Made by a program: the position numbers and the translations under genes
The notes under the pieces: model-generated
What the model was told of the DNA's origin: nothing
The model's input: only the letters and a program-made list of their open reading frames with translations
Databases searched by the model: none
NCBI GenBank assembly: GCA_900759435.1
Contig: CAAEVD010000047.1
Span: 1 to 6,014, forward strand
Source: an uncultured Collinsella sp.
Lineage (GTDB): Bacteria > Actinomycetota > Coriobacteriia > Coriobacteriales > Coriobacteriaceae
DNA length: 6,014 nucleotides
Direction: 5' to 3'
In this document: piece after piece, positions 1 to 5,807 of the stretch
Position numbering within the stretch: the first letter of the stretch is position 1
Layout: every line of letters begins with the position of its first letter

Positions 1-2210
1 AACGCGCGCTCATAGGTGCCCTGCGTCATGTAAAGCGTGTTGCCCAGATAGTTGAGCGAAATGTCGCTGACTTTGACCTTGGCTACGTTGAGCGACGAAT
101 CCTGGACGTGTGCCGTATCGCCCGGTTGAATCCCCAGCACCAGCTGTGAACTCTTGCTCAGGTACACATCTCCGTCACGCAAAGATAGCGGCTCTTTGGA
201 CTCATCCTCGAGACGCACGTAGTCGTCCAGGTCGTTCGTGCGGTCATCGGGCACCACGATCAGCTGCACGGTCTCGCTCTTGCCGCCAAATGTAAAGGTG
301 ACGTTGTCGGTCATAATCGACAGCGTCGAAGACACGGTCACGTCGGAATCCTTGGCTGCGCTTCGCTCGTCGAGCGCCGCGCACGTCTGTGAAAAATCGT
401 CGGGATTGGCAACCGCCAGCAGGTCATAGCGCGTGATATGCCCGTACTGCTTGGGCGAAAGCGCGACCGACGTATCACGAATGCCCATGCCGCAAATCAC
501 AAGCGCCGTGCAGCCGGCGATGCCAAAGATGGTCATAAAGGCGCGCTTTTTATAGCGGAATAGGTTGCGTGCAGCGACCTTGTTCAAAAAGCCCATGCGG
601 CGCCAGATAAAGCCGATGCGCTCGAGCAAGATGCGTGAGCCAGCGCGCGGGGCCTTGGGACGCATAAGCGAGGCCGGGGTCTCGGCCATCTCGTGGCGGC
701 AGGCGATAATCGTGGCGCCCACCACGCCCACGGCAAACAGCGCCACCGACACGAGCGACGACACGATATCGTACGAAAGCAGCATCTGGGGCAGCGAGTA
801 CATGTCGTCGAACACCGTAAACAGGAACAGCGGCAGGCCCACAAATCCGATGATGTTGCCGAGCACGCCGCCGATCAGACAAGCCCACAGCGCATAGTCC
901 ACGTATTTGGACAGGATGCGCCCGCGCGAATAACCGAGTGCTTTGTACAGGCCAATAAGCGTGCGCTCCTCCTCGACCATACGCGTGGCGGTGGTAAGGC
1001 TGATGAGCACGGCGACGATAAAGAAGATGAACGGGAACACCGTGGCGATGGCCTCGATCGAAGAACTGTCGCTGTCGACGCTCGAGTAGCTTGCGATATT
1101 GCCGCGGTCCTGGATGTACCAAGTGCATTCGCCCAGGTCAGAGAGCTCGGCGCGGGCATCGGCAAACTGCTGGTCGGCGGCGGCGCGACGCTGGTCCAGG
1201 TCGGCCTGCGCTTGCACGCGCTCCTCACTGCCCTCTGCCATGCGGTTGATGTTGCCCTGTTCAATCCCAAAGAGCATATTTGCCTGGCGCTCAGCCGCAT
1301 CTAAGCTTGCCGGCGTGTCGACTGTCAGCTCCTGAGCGCGCGCCTTCTCACGCTCCTCGCGGATCTTCTCGATATTGTCCTTGACCTTGTTGATCTTTGC
1401 CGCGTAGGCATCCGAATAGGAGTTGAGGCTCTTGGCTCCCTCGACGATCACGTGGACCGCGGAGTAGGAAGAAGATGTCGCGGCGTCCTCGCTCACATAG
1501 AACTTATAGTCCGCCGCCGAAGCAGCGCGAAAGGCGTTGACTGTCGAGTCGGAGCTCACATCAGTGGGATCGAGGACCTCGGCCGTAATGGTGTAATCGC
1601 CCGCGGCAAACTGATCCTTGGCGCTTTGGTTCGACGAGCTCGCGTCATTGGCGGCAAAACTCACCGTATCGCCGAGCTTTTTGCCCGAAGCCTTCAGGAA
1701 CTTCGAAGTCACCGCGACCTCATCGGCGCTCTCGGGCAAATCGCCGTTCACGAGCACTGGCTGATCGATGTTCTCCTTGGAGAGACTTTGCACGACCACG
1801 CGCTCGCGCGTTGTGCCCACGGCGGTGTAGGCGGTCTCGGTGTAGATGCCCTCGGCCGTTTCGACGCCATCGACCTCTTGGATCGCAGCAAGATCGTCAT
1901 CGGTCAGACCATAGGTCGACTGCACGTTAATGTCATAAACATTCTGCTGGTCAAAGTAAGCGTCGACCGAATCGCACAGATCCTCGCAACCCGCCTTGAG
2001 GCCGCACATCACGCTCACGCCGAGCGCAGTGATCACGACGATGGACAAGAAGCGTTTGAGGCTGCCGCGAATCGTGCGGTAGACACCACGGCGAAACACC
2101 GTCGGCACCATGTCGTTTGAGCTTTGGGCAGTGCGGTAGGTCGTAAAATCCTGCTCGCGCTCCGTGTTCCGCGCGTCGCGGCGTTGGCTGTTTTGGCGGT
2201 CCTGATCCAT
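1..2210 (-). CDS. Large FtsX-type ABC transporter permease, N-terminal 736 codons (3' end outside window)
   Basis: Membrane subunit of an ABC transporter of the FtsX/MacB-like type; the substrate cannot be told from sequence. I read it as one open frame from ATG at 2210 (MDQDRQNSQRR...) to the window edge. Seen: a charged cytoplasmic N-terminus (residues 1-50), TM1 about 53-72 (LSIVVITALGVSVMCG), and an extracytoplasmic domain about 80-385 with a charged, probably coiled-coil stretch about 262-358. An FtsX core follows, with TMs about 388-408, 437-465 and 482-503; the cytoplasmic loop after the first reads EEERTLIGLYKALGYSRG, a typical FtsX signature. A further TM at about 555-577 precedes a second extracytoplasmic domain. 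Family members of this layout usually end with a second FtsX core, so roughly the last third should lie beyond base 1. The start is five bases after the ATPase stop, with no strong Shine-Dalgarno, so translational coupling is likely. Confidence 0.93.
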   Translation of the reverse strand, partial: MDQDRQNSQRRDARNTEREQDFTTYRTAQSSNDMVPTVFRRGVYRTIRGSLKRFLSIVVITALGVSVMCGLKAGCEDLCDSVDAYFDQQNVYDINVQSTYGLTDDDLAAIQEVDGVETAEGIYTETAYTAVGTTRERVVVQSLSKENIDQPVLVNGDLPESADEVAVTSKFLKASGKKLGDTVSFAANDASSSNQSAKDQFAAGDYTITAEVLDPTDVSSDSTVNAFRAASAADYKFYVSEDAATSSSYSAVHVIVEGAKSLNSYSDAYAAKINKVKDNIEKIREEREKARAQELTVDTPASLDAAERQANMLFGIEQGNINRMAEGSEERVQAQADLDQRRAAADQQFADARAELSDLGECTWYIQDRGNIASYSSVDSDSSSIEAIATVFPFIFFIVAVLISLTTATRMVEEERTLIGLYKALGYSRGRILSKYVDYALWACLIGGVLGNIIGFVGLPLFLFTVFDDMYSLPQMLLSYDIVSSLVSVALFAVGVVGATIIACRHEMAETPASLMRPKAPRAGSRILLERIGFIWRRMGFLNKVAARNLFRYKKRAFMTIFGIAGCTALVICGMGIRDTSVALSPKQYGHITRYDLLAVANPDDFSQTCAALDERSAAKDSDVTVSSTLSIMTDNVTFTFGGKSETVQLIVVPDDRTNDLDDYVRLEDESKEPLSLRDGDVYLSKSSQLVLGIQPGDTAHVQDSSLNVAKVKVSDISLNYLGNTLYMTQGTYERA

Positions 2211-2215
2211 GGGCG

Positions 2216-2917
<702 letters not shown>

Positions 2918-2932
2918 CGATTAATTCCCATC

Positions 2933-2974
2933 TGGTCGGATAACTCTTTAGTATTACCCATTTCACGCCGACCA
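2933..2974 (-). promoter_or_regulatory. Leader inverted repeat upstream of the ATPase gene
   Basis: TGGTCGG (2933-2939) and CCGACCA (2968-2974) are perfect 7-base inverted arms separated by 28 bases, placed between the candidate promoter and the ATPase start. In the minus-strand transcript they could form a hairpin just upstream of the ribosome binding site, or the arms could be half-sites for a regulator. The loop is long, so the hairpin is only modestly convincing. Confidence 0.3.
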
Positions 2975-3001
2975 AAAAGGGACAGGTTCATTTTGGCAGG
3001 T

Positions 3002-3031
3002 TTTATATGGGGAAACGGGGAGCGCAGGCAA
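3002..3031 (-). promoter_or_regulatory. Candidate sigma-70-type promoter for the ABC transporter operon
   Basis: On the minus strand, TTGCCT (3026-3031, 4/6 to TTGACA) and TATAAA (3002-3007, 5/6 to TATAAT) are separated by 18 bases. This would start transcription near 2995 and give a leader of about 78 bases before the ATPase ATG. Found by consensus matching only. Confidence 0.5.
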
Positions 3032-3117
3032 GCGCCGGGAAGGCAGAGAAATCATCGACGGGGTCAGGCCGACCGCCAAACACAACGCACGCATCTCTAT
3101 CTGTCAGCAAAATCATT

Positions 3118-3131
3118 CGAACAGCTGTTCG
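3118..3131. promoter_or_regulatory. Putative LexA (SOS) box
   Basis: CGAACAGCTGTTCG is a perfect 14-base palindrome. It contains the GAAC-N4-GTTC core shared by LexA boxes of Bacillus (CGAAC-N4-GTTCG) and actinobacteria (TCGAAC-N4-GTTCGA); the preceding base is T, so 11 of the 12 specified bases of the actinobacterial form match. It overlaps the -35 region of the candidate promoter of the GyrI-like gene, where a repressor would block polymerase. The match and position are seen; binding by LexA is inferred. Confidence 0.65.
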
Positions 3132-3146
3132 TTTCTATGATATGAT
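3118..3146 (+). promoter_or_regulatory. Candidate promoter of the GyrI-like gene
   Basis: CGAACA (3118-3123, 3/6 to TTGACA) lies 17 bases before TATGAT (3141-3146, 5/6 to TATAAT); a second TATGAT sits at 3136-3141. The weak -35 is embedded in the LexA-like palindrome. The predicted start near 3153 would give a leader of about 35 bases. Confidence 0.5.
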
Positions 3147-3187
3147 TCCGTTATCTAAGCAGGCCAATACGCAGAAAGGCGGCCAAC

Positions 3188-3826
3188 ATGGCGTTCGACT
3201 TTAAGAAGGAATGCAAGGAGCTCTACAAACCTGCAAGCAAGCCGAGCATCGTAACTGTCCCGCCTATGAGCTACGTTGCCGTTCGCGGAAAGGGCGACCC
3301 AAATACTGAAGGTGGCGAGTATCAAAACGCCCTGCCGCTGCTTTACGGCATCGCCTATACCGTCAAGATGTCGAAGAAAGGCTCAAGGAGTATCAAGGGC
3401 TATTTCGACTTTGTGGTACCGCCGCTCGAGGGTTTCTGGTGGCAAGACTCCCCGAGCGGCGACATCGATTATGTACGCAAGGACGATTTCAACTTTATCT
3501 CGTGCATTCGCCTGCCCGATTTCGTCACCCGAGATGACTTTGACTGGGCAGTCGCGGAAGCCACGACCAAAAAGAAACTTGACTTTTCTGCCGTCGAGCT
3601 GCTTAAAGTTGACGAGGGCCTCTGCGTTCAATGCATGCACACCGGGCCCTACGACAACGAACCGGCGACCGTAGGCGCTATGAATGAATACACGACCGAG
3701 CAGGGCTATGTCCCCGACTTCTCAGACACCCGTTTCCATCACGAAATCTATCTCTCCGATCCACGCAAATGTGCACCGGAGAAACTTAAGACTGTGGTTC
3801 GTCATCCTATCAAGCGCGCTGAATAG
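3188..3826 (+). CDS. GyrI-like small-molecule-binding domain protein (COG4832-type), possible cyclopropanoid hydrolase
   Basis: A 212-residue cytoplasmic protein, full length for the stand-alone GyrI-like family (about 205-215 residues). Visible family marks: the N-terminal FDFKKECKELYKP, YVAVRGKGDPN (29-39), YGIAYTVKM (53-61), the aromatic EGFWW (81-85), LPDFVTRDDF (109-118), HTGPYDNEP (151-159) and HHEIYLSDPRK (184-194). Established: members of this family (for example from Listeria and Streptomyces) bind small molecules in a SOUL/GyrI fold, and some hydrolyse cyclopropane-bearing DNA alkylators to protect the cell. The conserved Glu186 in HEIY is the likely key acidic residue (inference). 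The ATG at 3188 follows AGAAAGGCGG at suitable spacing. It is a single-gene unit, divergent from the ABC operon, with a LexA-like box over its promoter, which suits a genotoxin-defence role. The alternative is a ligand-binding protein without enzymatic activity. Confidence 0.9.
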   Translation: MAFDFKKECKELYKPASKPSIVTVPPMSYVAVRGKGDPNTEGGEYQNALPLLYGIAYTVKMSKKGSRSIKGYFDFVVPPLEGFWWQDSPSGDIDYVRKDDFNFISCIRLPDFVTRDDFDWAVAEATTKKKLDFSAVELLKVDEGLCVQCMHTGPYDNEPATVGAMNEYTTEQGYVPDFSDTRFHHEIYLSDPRKCAPEKLKTVVRHPIKRAE

Positions 3827-3856
3827 CGTGGAGCGTCATCTCACGCGCTAGGTTTT
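3824..3856 (+). terminator. Weak intrinsic terminator candidate after the GyrI-like gene
   Basis: TAGCGTG (3824-3830) can pair with CGCGCTA (3844-3850), seven pairs including one T-G wobble, with a 13-base loop. A TTTT run follows at 3853-3856. The stem starts on the stop codon. The short U-run makes it weak. Confidence 0.4.
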
Positions 3857-3899
3857 AAGCCAGCCAACCAGCCGCCTCCTAGGCCGTCCGGTAATTATC

Positions 3900-3926
3900 T
3901 TGACGCGGCCCGTCGCATCTTATAAG
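3900..3926 (+). promoter_or_regulatory. Candidate promoter of the abi remnant
   Basis: TTGACG (3900-3905, 5/6) and TATAAG (3921-3926, 5/6) are separated by 15 bases, slightly short of the optimum 17. Transcription would begin near 3932, so the transcript would start just before the interleaved inverted repeats. Confidence 0.45.
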
Positions 3927-3939
3927 TTTGTTTTGCTAA

Positions 3940-3995
3940 AGCTGGAAAGCCTCTCAACGATGCGCAACTCCAGCTCTTTTTCTATCAAGAGGCTT
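3940..3995 (+). ncRNA. Interleaved inverted-repeat leader of the abi remnant (possible regulatory or antitoxin RNA)
   Basis: Two perfect inverted repeats are nested in the order A-B-A'-B'. A is AGCTGGA (3940-3946) with A' TCCAGCT (3969-3975); B is AAGCCTCT (3947-3954) with B' AGAGGCTT (3988-3995). A and B touch. A' is followed by CTTTTTCT (3976-3983), so the A hairpin looks like an intrinsic terminator, while B' contains the AGAGG ribosome binding site of the ATG at 3998. The two stems could be alternatives (an attenuator-like switch) or coexist as a pseudoknot. AbiF-type genes are reported to carry a structured RNA antitoxin next to the toxin gene; whether this is one is inference. Confidence 0.45.
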
Positions 3996-3997
3996 AA

Positions 3998-4340
3998 ATG
4001 AAATACCGGAAGTCGCGGATATCCATCTAACGAACAAATAGCACTATTGACAGAATACAGGGGTCTTAAGTGCTCTGATCAAAGCGAACTCGAGCGAGCT
4101 TTGGTCGAAGTCGGCCACTACAAACTGTCGGCCTACTGGTTTCCCTACAAAACCAAATGCAAGTCCGGGATTACCATCTTTCGCGAAGGCACAACATTCG
4201 AAACCATCATCTACACGTATGAATTTGACCGAGCCCTCCGGCAGTTAATGTTTGATGCGGTCGGCAGAATTGAGATCTACCTCAAAAGCAGAATTGCCTA
4301 TCTTGCCTCTGAGGAACGCGGGCCTTTCTGTTACCCAGAT
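3998..4340 (+). pseudogene. Abi_2 family (AbiD/AbiF-type) abortive-infection protein, frameshifted and truncated
   Basis: The family consists of HEPN-fold RNases or toxins that stop growth on phage infection. The ATG at 3998 has a good ribosome binding site (AGAGG, 3988-3992) and encodes MKYRKSRISI, then hits TAA at 4028-4030. Skipping one base (T4028) continues directly as NEQIALLTEYRGL, the expected Abi_2 N-terminus, followed by VEVGHYKLSAYWFPYK, FREGTTFETII, YEFDRALRQLMFDAVGRIEIYL and GPFCYPD. The family normally runs to about 300 residues, but similarity stops near 4340 after about 115. From TTG at 4047 the frame could still give a 133-residue product (to 4448), its last ~35 residues being read out of frame through another gene's remnant. 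The usual HEPN Arg and His before YGPFGY appear here as Lys (4284-4286) and Leu (4302-4304). I judge it dead. Confidence 0.75.
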
Positions 4341-4351
4341 GTCGCCATAAC

Positions 4352-4561
4352 GAGGCTCAACTCGGCATGTCCATCGCGCTTTGCGCCGCGCTGGGCTACG
4401 CAGCCGTCTTTGGCAGCGCCACCAATACGCTGCTCGCACCCATCCTGATTGGCTGCGAAGTCTTCGGTTTCGGTAATCTGCCGGCATTCTTCATCGTCTG
4501 CGTCGCGGCTTACCTGTTCAACATGGATAAGTCGATCTATGCTCTGCAGAAGCGGGCGTAG
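4352..4561 (+). pseudogene. C-terminal remnant of a ClC-family chloride channel/transporter
   Basis: In a different frame from the Abi remnant, about 70 codons to TAG at 4559-4561 read as a ClC C-terminus. There is a glycine/alanine-rich helix with FGSATNTLLAPILIG, then EVFGFGNLPAFFIVCVAAYLF, then KSIYALQ. The last motif lines up with the chloride-coordinating tyrosine region of the final ClC helix (GGKPLYSAIL in the E. coli protein). Full proteins have over 400 residues, so more than 80% is missing, including the selectivity filter and gating glutamate. An ATG at 4367 could start a 64-residue peptide, but no good ribosome binding site precedes it and it could not form a channel. It is probably left from a deletion that joined it to the Abi gene. 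Family identity is from motif recall, not a search. Confidence 0.65.
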
Positions 4562-4588
4562 AAAGATGTCCAAGCAAGTGGTCTCAAC

Positions 4589-4670
4589 CGGAAACGGCAT
4601 CCCACTCTAAGGCTGTATTCCGGGACACGGTTTCCGTTTGGGACGCCATTCGGAAAGCGCATCCCGTTCT
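4589..4670. repeat. Short degenerate intergenic repeats (two direct copies and one inverted)
   Basis: CGGAAACGGCATCCCACTCT (4589-4608) and CGGAAAGCGCATCCCGTTCT (4651-4670) match at 16 of 20 bases. Between them, 4621-4636 is an inverted copy (12 of 16). Copy 1 and the inverted copy can fold: CGGAAAC (4589-4595) with GTTTCCG (4630-4636) and TCCC (4600-4603) with GGGA (4622-4625). The block fills the spacer between the converging ClC remnant and ogt, so a bidirectional terminator or a degenerate mobile repeat are both possible. Confidence 0.45.
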
Positions 4671-4705
4671 TTCACGGCGTCTTGGCTATGCAAAGTGCTC
4701 GAACG

Positions 4706-5284
4706 TTATTCCTCGTACGCGCCCTCGAGCCGAAGCAGCCACTCCTTGCGGTCAAGCCCGCCGGCATATCCGTTAAGCGAGCCGTCGGCGGCAACCACGC
4801 GATGGCACGGCACAATGATCGAAATAGGATTCCGCGCGACCGCGGCCCCCACGGCACGGGGAGACACAACAGGTGCTTCGTTTCCCGGTACACGATGTCG
4901 AGCCGCAACACGCTGGGCGATCTCACCATACGTAGCGACCTCGCCACGCGGGATAGAAAGCAGCTCAAACCAAACCTCACGCTGAAACGCCGTGCCAATC
5001 ATATGCAACGGCGGCGTAAACCGAGGCTCCTGCCCCGCAAAATAAGCATTCAGCCAAGCCCAAGAACGCTCAAGTACCGACGAGGCAGCACCGTTTGTCG
5101 GATTCACCGAAGACATGCCGCCAGCACCAGAAACCGCATCGGCGCCTTCAACATGTTCGGGATCTTCTTTGAGAAGCGTGGAGCCAAAGTGCTCCTGCCC
5201 CTCAAACCAAAGCCCCGTCAAACCGCGGCCATCAGCGGCAAGCAGGATTTCGCCCAAAGGCGAAGCAAACGTCGTCGTGACCAC
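4706..5284 (-). CDS. ogt: Methylated-DNA--protein-cysteine S-methyltransferase (O6-alkylguanine-DNA alkyltransferase)
   Basis: Suicide DNA-repair protein that transfers the alkyl group from O6-alkylguanine (and O4-alkylthymine) to its own cysteine. The active-site motif IVPCHRVV places the acceptor at Cys160. Also visible are the DNA-binding helix region FQREVWFELLSIPRGEVATYGEIAQRV (100-126) with Tyr119, the arginine finger in SPRAVGAAVARNP (Arg143), and the C-terminal GYAGGLDRKEWLLRLEG. Its 192 residues exceed the usual 160-180; the excess sits in a low-complexity linker (about 41-68) and an insertion after the AQRV helix (about 127-140). The start is GTG at 5284, six bases after a strong AAGGAG (5291-5296). 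Translation is probably coupled to the upstream 111-residue gene, whose TGA overlaps this ribosome binding site. No Ada-type regulatory domain is present. Confidence 0.96.
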   Translation of the reverse strand: MVTTTFASPLGEILLAADGRGLTGLWFEGQEHFGSTLLKEDPEHVEGADAVSGAGGMSSVNPTNGAASSVLERSWAWLNAYFAGQEPRFTPPLHMIGTAFQREVWFELLSIPRGEVATYGEIAQRVAARHRVPGNEAPVVSPRAVGAAVARNPISIIVPCHRVVAADGSLNGYAGGLDRKEWLLRLEGAYEE

Positions 5285-5290
5285 CAGCGG

Positions 5291-5296
5291 CTCCTT
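5291..5296 (-). promoter_or_regulatory. Ribosome binding site fixing the ogt GTG start
   Basis: AAGGAG on the minus strand lies six bases before GTG at 5284. The preceding bases include TGA (5297-5299), the stop codon of the upstream gene, so ribosomes finishing that gene can reinitiate at ogt. Confidence 0.85.
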
Positions 5297-5632
5297 TCAA
5301 AACTCCGCAACATAATACCGCGAATTGTGCAGACAACCCCACAGATACGTCTGGGCGGGCTCGCAATTGCTTAAGCGAGGCTGTTTTCCCCAATCAAGCG
5401 AAGAAGACGCAGGGCTTCGACGCCAGAGAGGTACCTCTATCAGCTGAGCTCTAATACTTTCCCAAGAAGTGAACGAGTAAAAACGAAGCCCCGGAGCATC
5501 CACACCTTTAGCCCAAAAAACCGCAGGATTCACGCTGTAAAACCGCAGGAAATAGCGGTCAAAATATGCCAATGCTTCGGGGGTCCAAATAAGCTCGTTC
5601 ACTTCACGGGAAAGTATTAGACCCCGATTCAC
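5297..5632 (-). CDS. Hypothetical protein of 111 residues, co-transcribed with ogt
   Basis: I do not recognise this family. The product is soluble-looking (no signal peptide or membrane segment) and rich in aromatic residues: many Trp, Tyr and Phe, as in YFDRYFLRFY, FYSFTSWES and TYLWGCLHNSRYYVAEF. That composition is unusual for a chance frame in GC-rich DNA and argues for real coding. Its TGA directly abuts the ogt ribosome binding site, a typical operon arrangement. The start is unsure: GTG at 5632 lacks a clear Shine-Dalgarno, and an internal GTG at residue 11 (MNELIWTPEALAY) is an alternative. Its codons look less GC-biased than the neighbours'. Just upstream is the hairpin repeat block, so the gene could be a truncated remnant of a longer protein whose 5' part was replaced. 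No promoter is visible. Confidence 0.55.
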   Translation of the reverse strand: MNRGLILSREVNELIWTPEALAYFDRYFLRFYSVNPAVFWAKGVDAPGLRFYSFTSWESIRAQLIEVPLWRRSPASSSLDWGKQPRLSNCEPAQTYLWGCLHNSRYYVAEF

Positions 5633-5643
5633 CCCAACCCCAA

Positions 5644-5807
5644 AGTCGCCCCAGGCAGCAGGCGCGACAGCGCCGCGGCTGCCGTCACGGCCCCGCAGTC
5701 ACCCCAGGCAGCAGGCGCAACGCGCCGCAGCTGCCGGCCGCGCCCCACAGTCCCCAAAGGCGGCAGGCGCAAAGCGCCGAGGCCGCCGCCGGGGCCAGGG
5801 CCCGCAA
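5644..5807. repeat. Three tandem GC-rich hairpin repeats (about 52-55 bp each)
   Basis: Units begin with AGTC at 5644, 5697 and 5749 (spacing 53 and 52). Each contains one hairpin, at 5654-5683, 5707-5735 and 5759-5787. Outer stem: GGCAGC/GCTGCC in units 1 and 2, GGCGGC/GCCGCC in unit 3. Inner stem in all: GGCGC/GCGCC, with loops GACA, AAC and AAA and a 1-by-3 internal loop between stems. The A-T to G-C change in unit 3 keeps the pairing, which suggests that structure is selected. They resemble REP-type intergenic elements; the function is unknown. Confidence 0.6.

Noticed and set aside
550..1304. Long open frames on both strands overlapping the permease
   Set aside because: They are Arg/His/Ala-rich shadow frames of the permease, which carries a coherent FtsX protein through the same bases.
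1452..2120. 222-codon plus-strand open frame opposite the permease N-terminus
   Set aside because: It has no family motifs, and the minus-strand frame has the correct TM and ectodomain pattern and the operon link to the ATPase.
4682..5374. 230-codon plus-strand open frame across ogt
   Set aside because: It is antisense to ogt, which has an intact PCHRV active site and a strong ribosome binding site.
5432..5456. tRNA-like D-arm (AGCTCAGCTGATAGAG on the minus strand)
   Set aside because: The T-arm-like GTCGAAGC lies too close and there is no anticodon arm or acceptor stem; the bases read as protein in the 111-residue gene.
5644..5807. CRISPR array
   Set aside because: The units are contiguous imperfect tandem repeats without unique spacers, and no cas gene is present.
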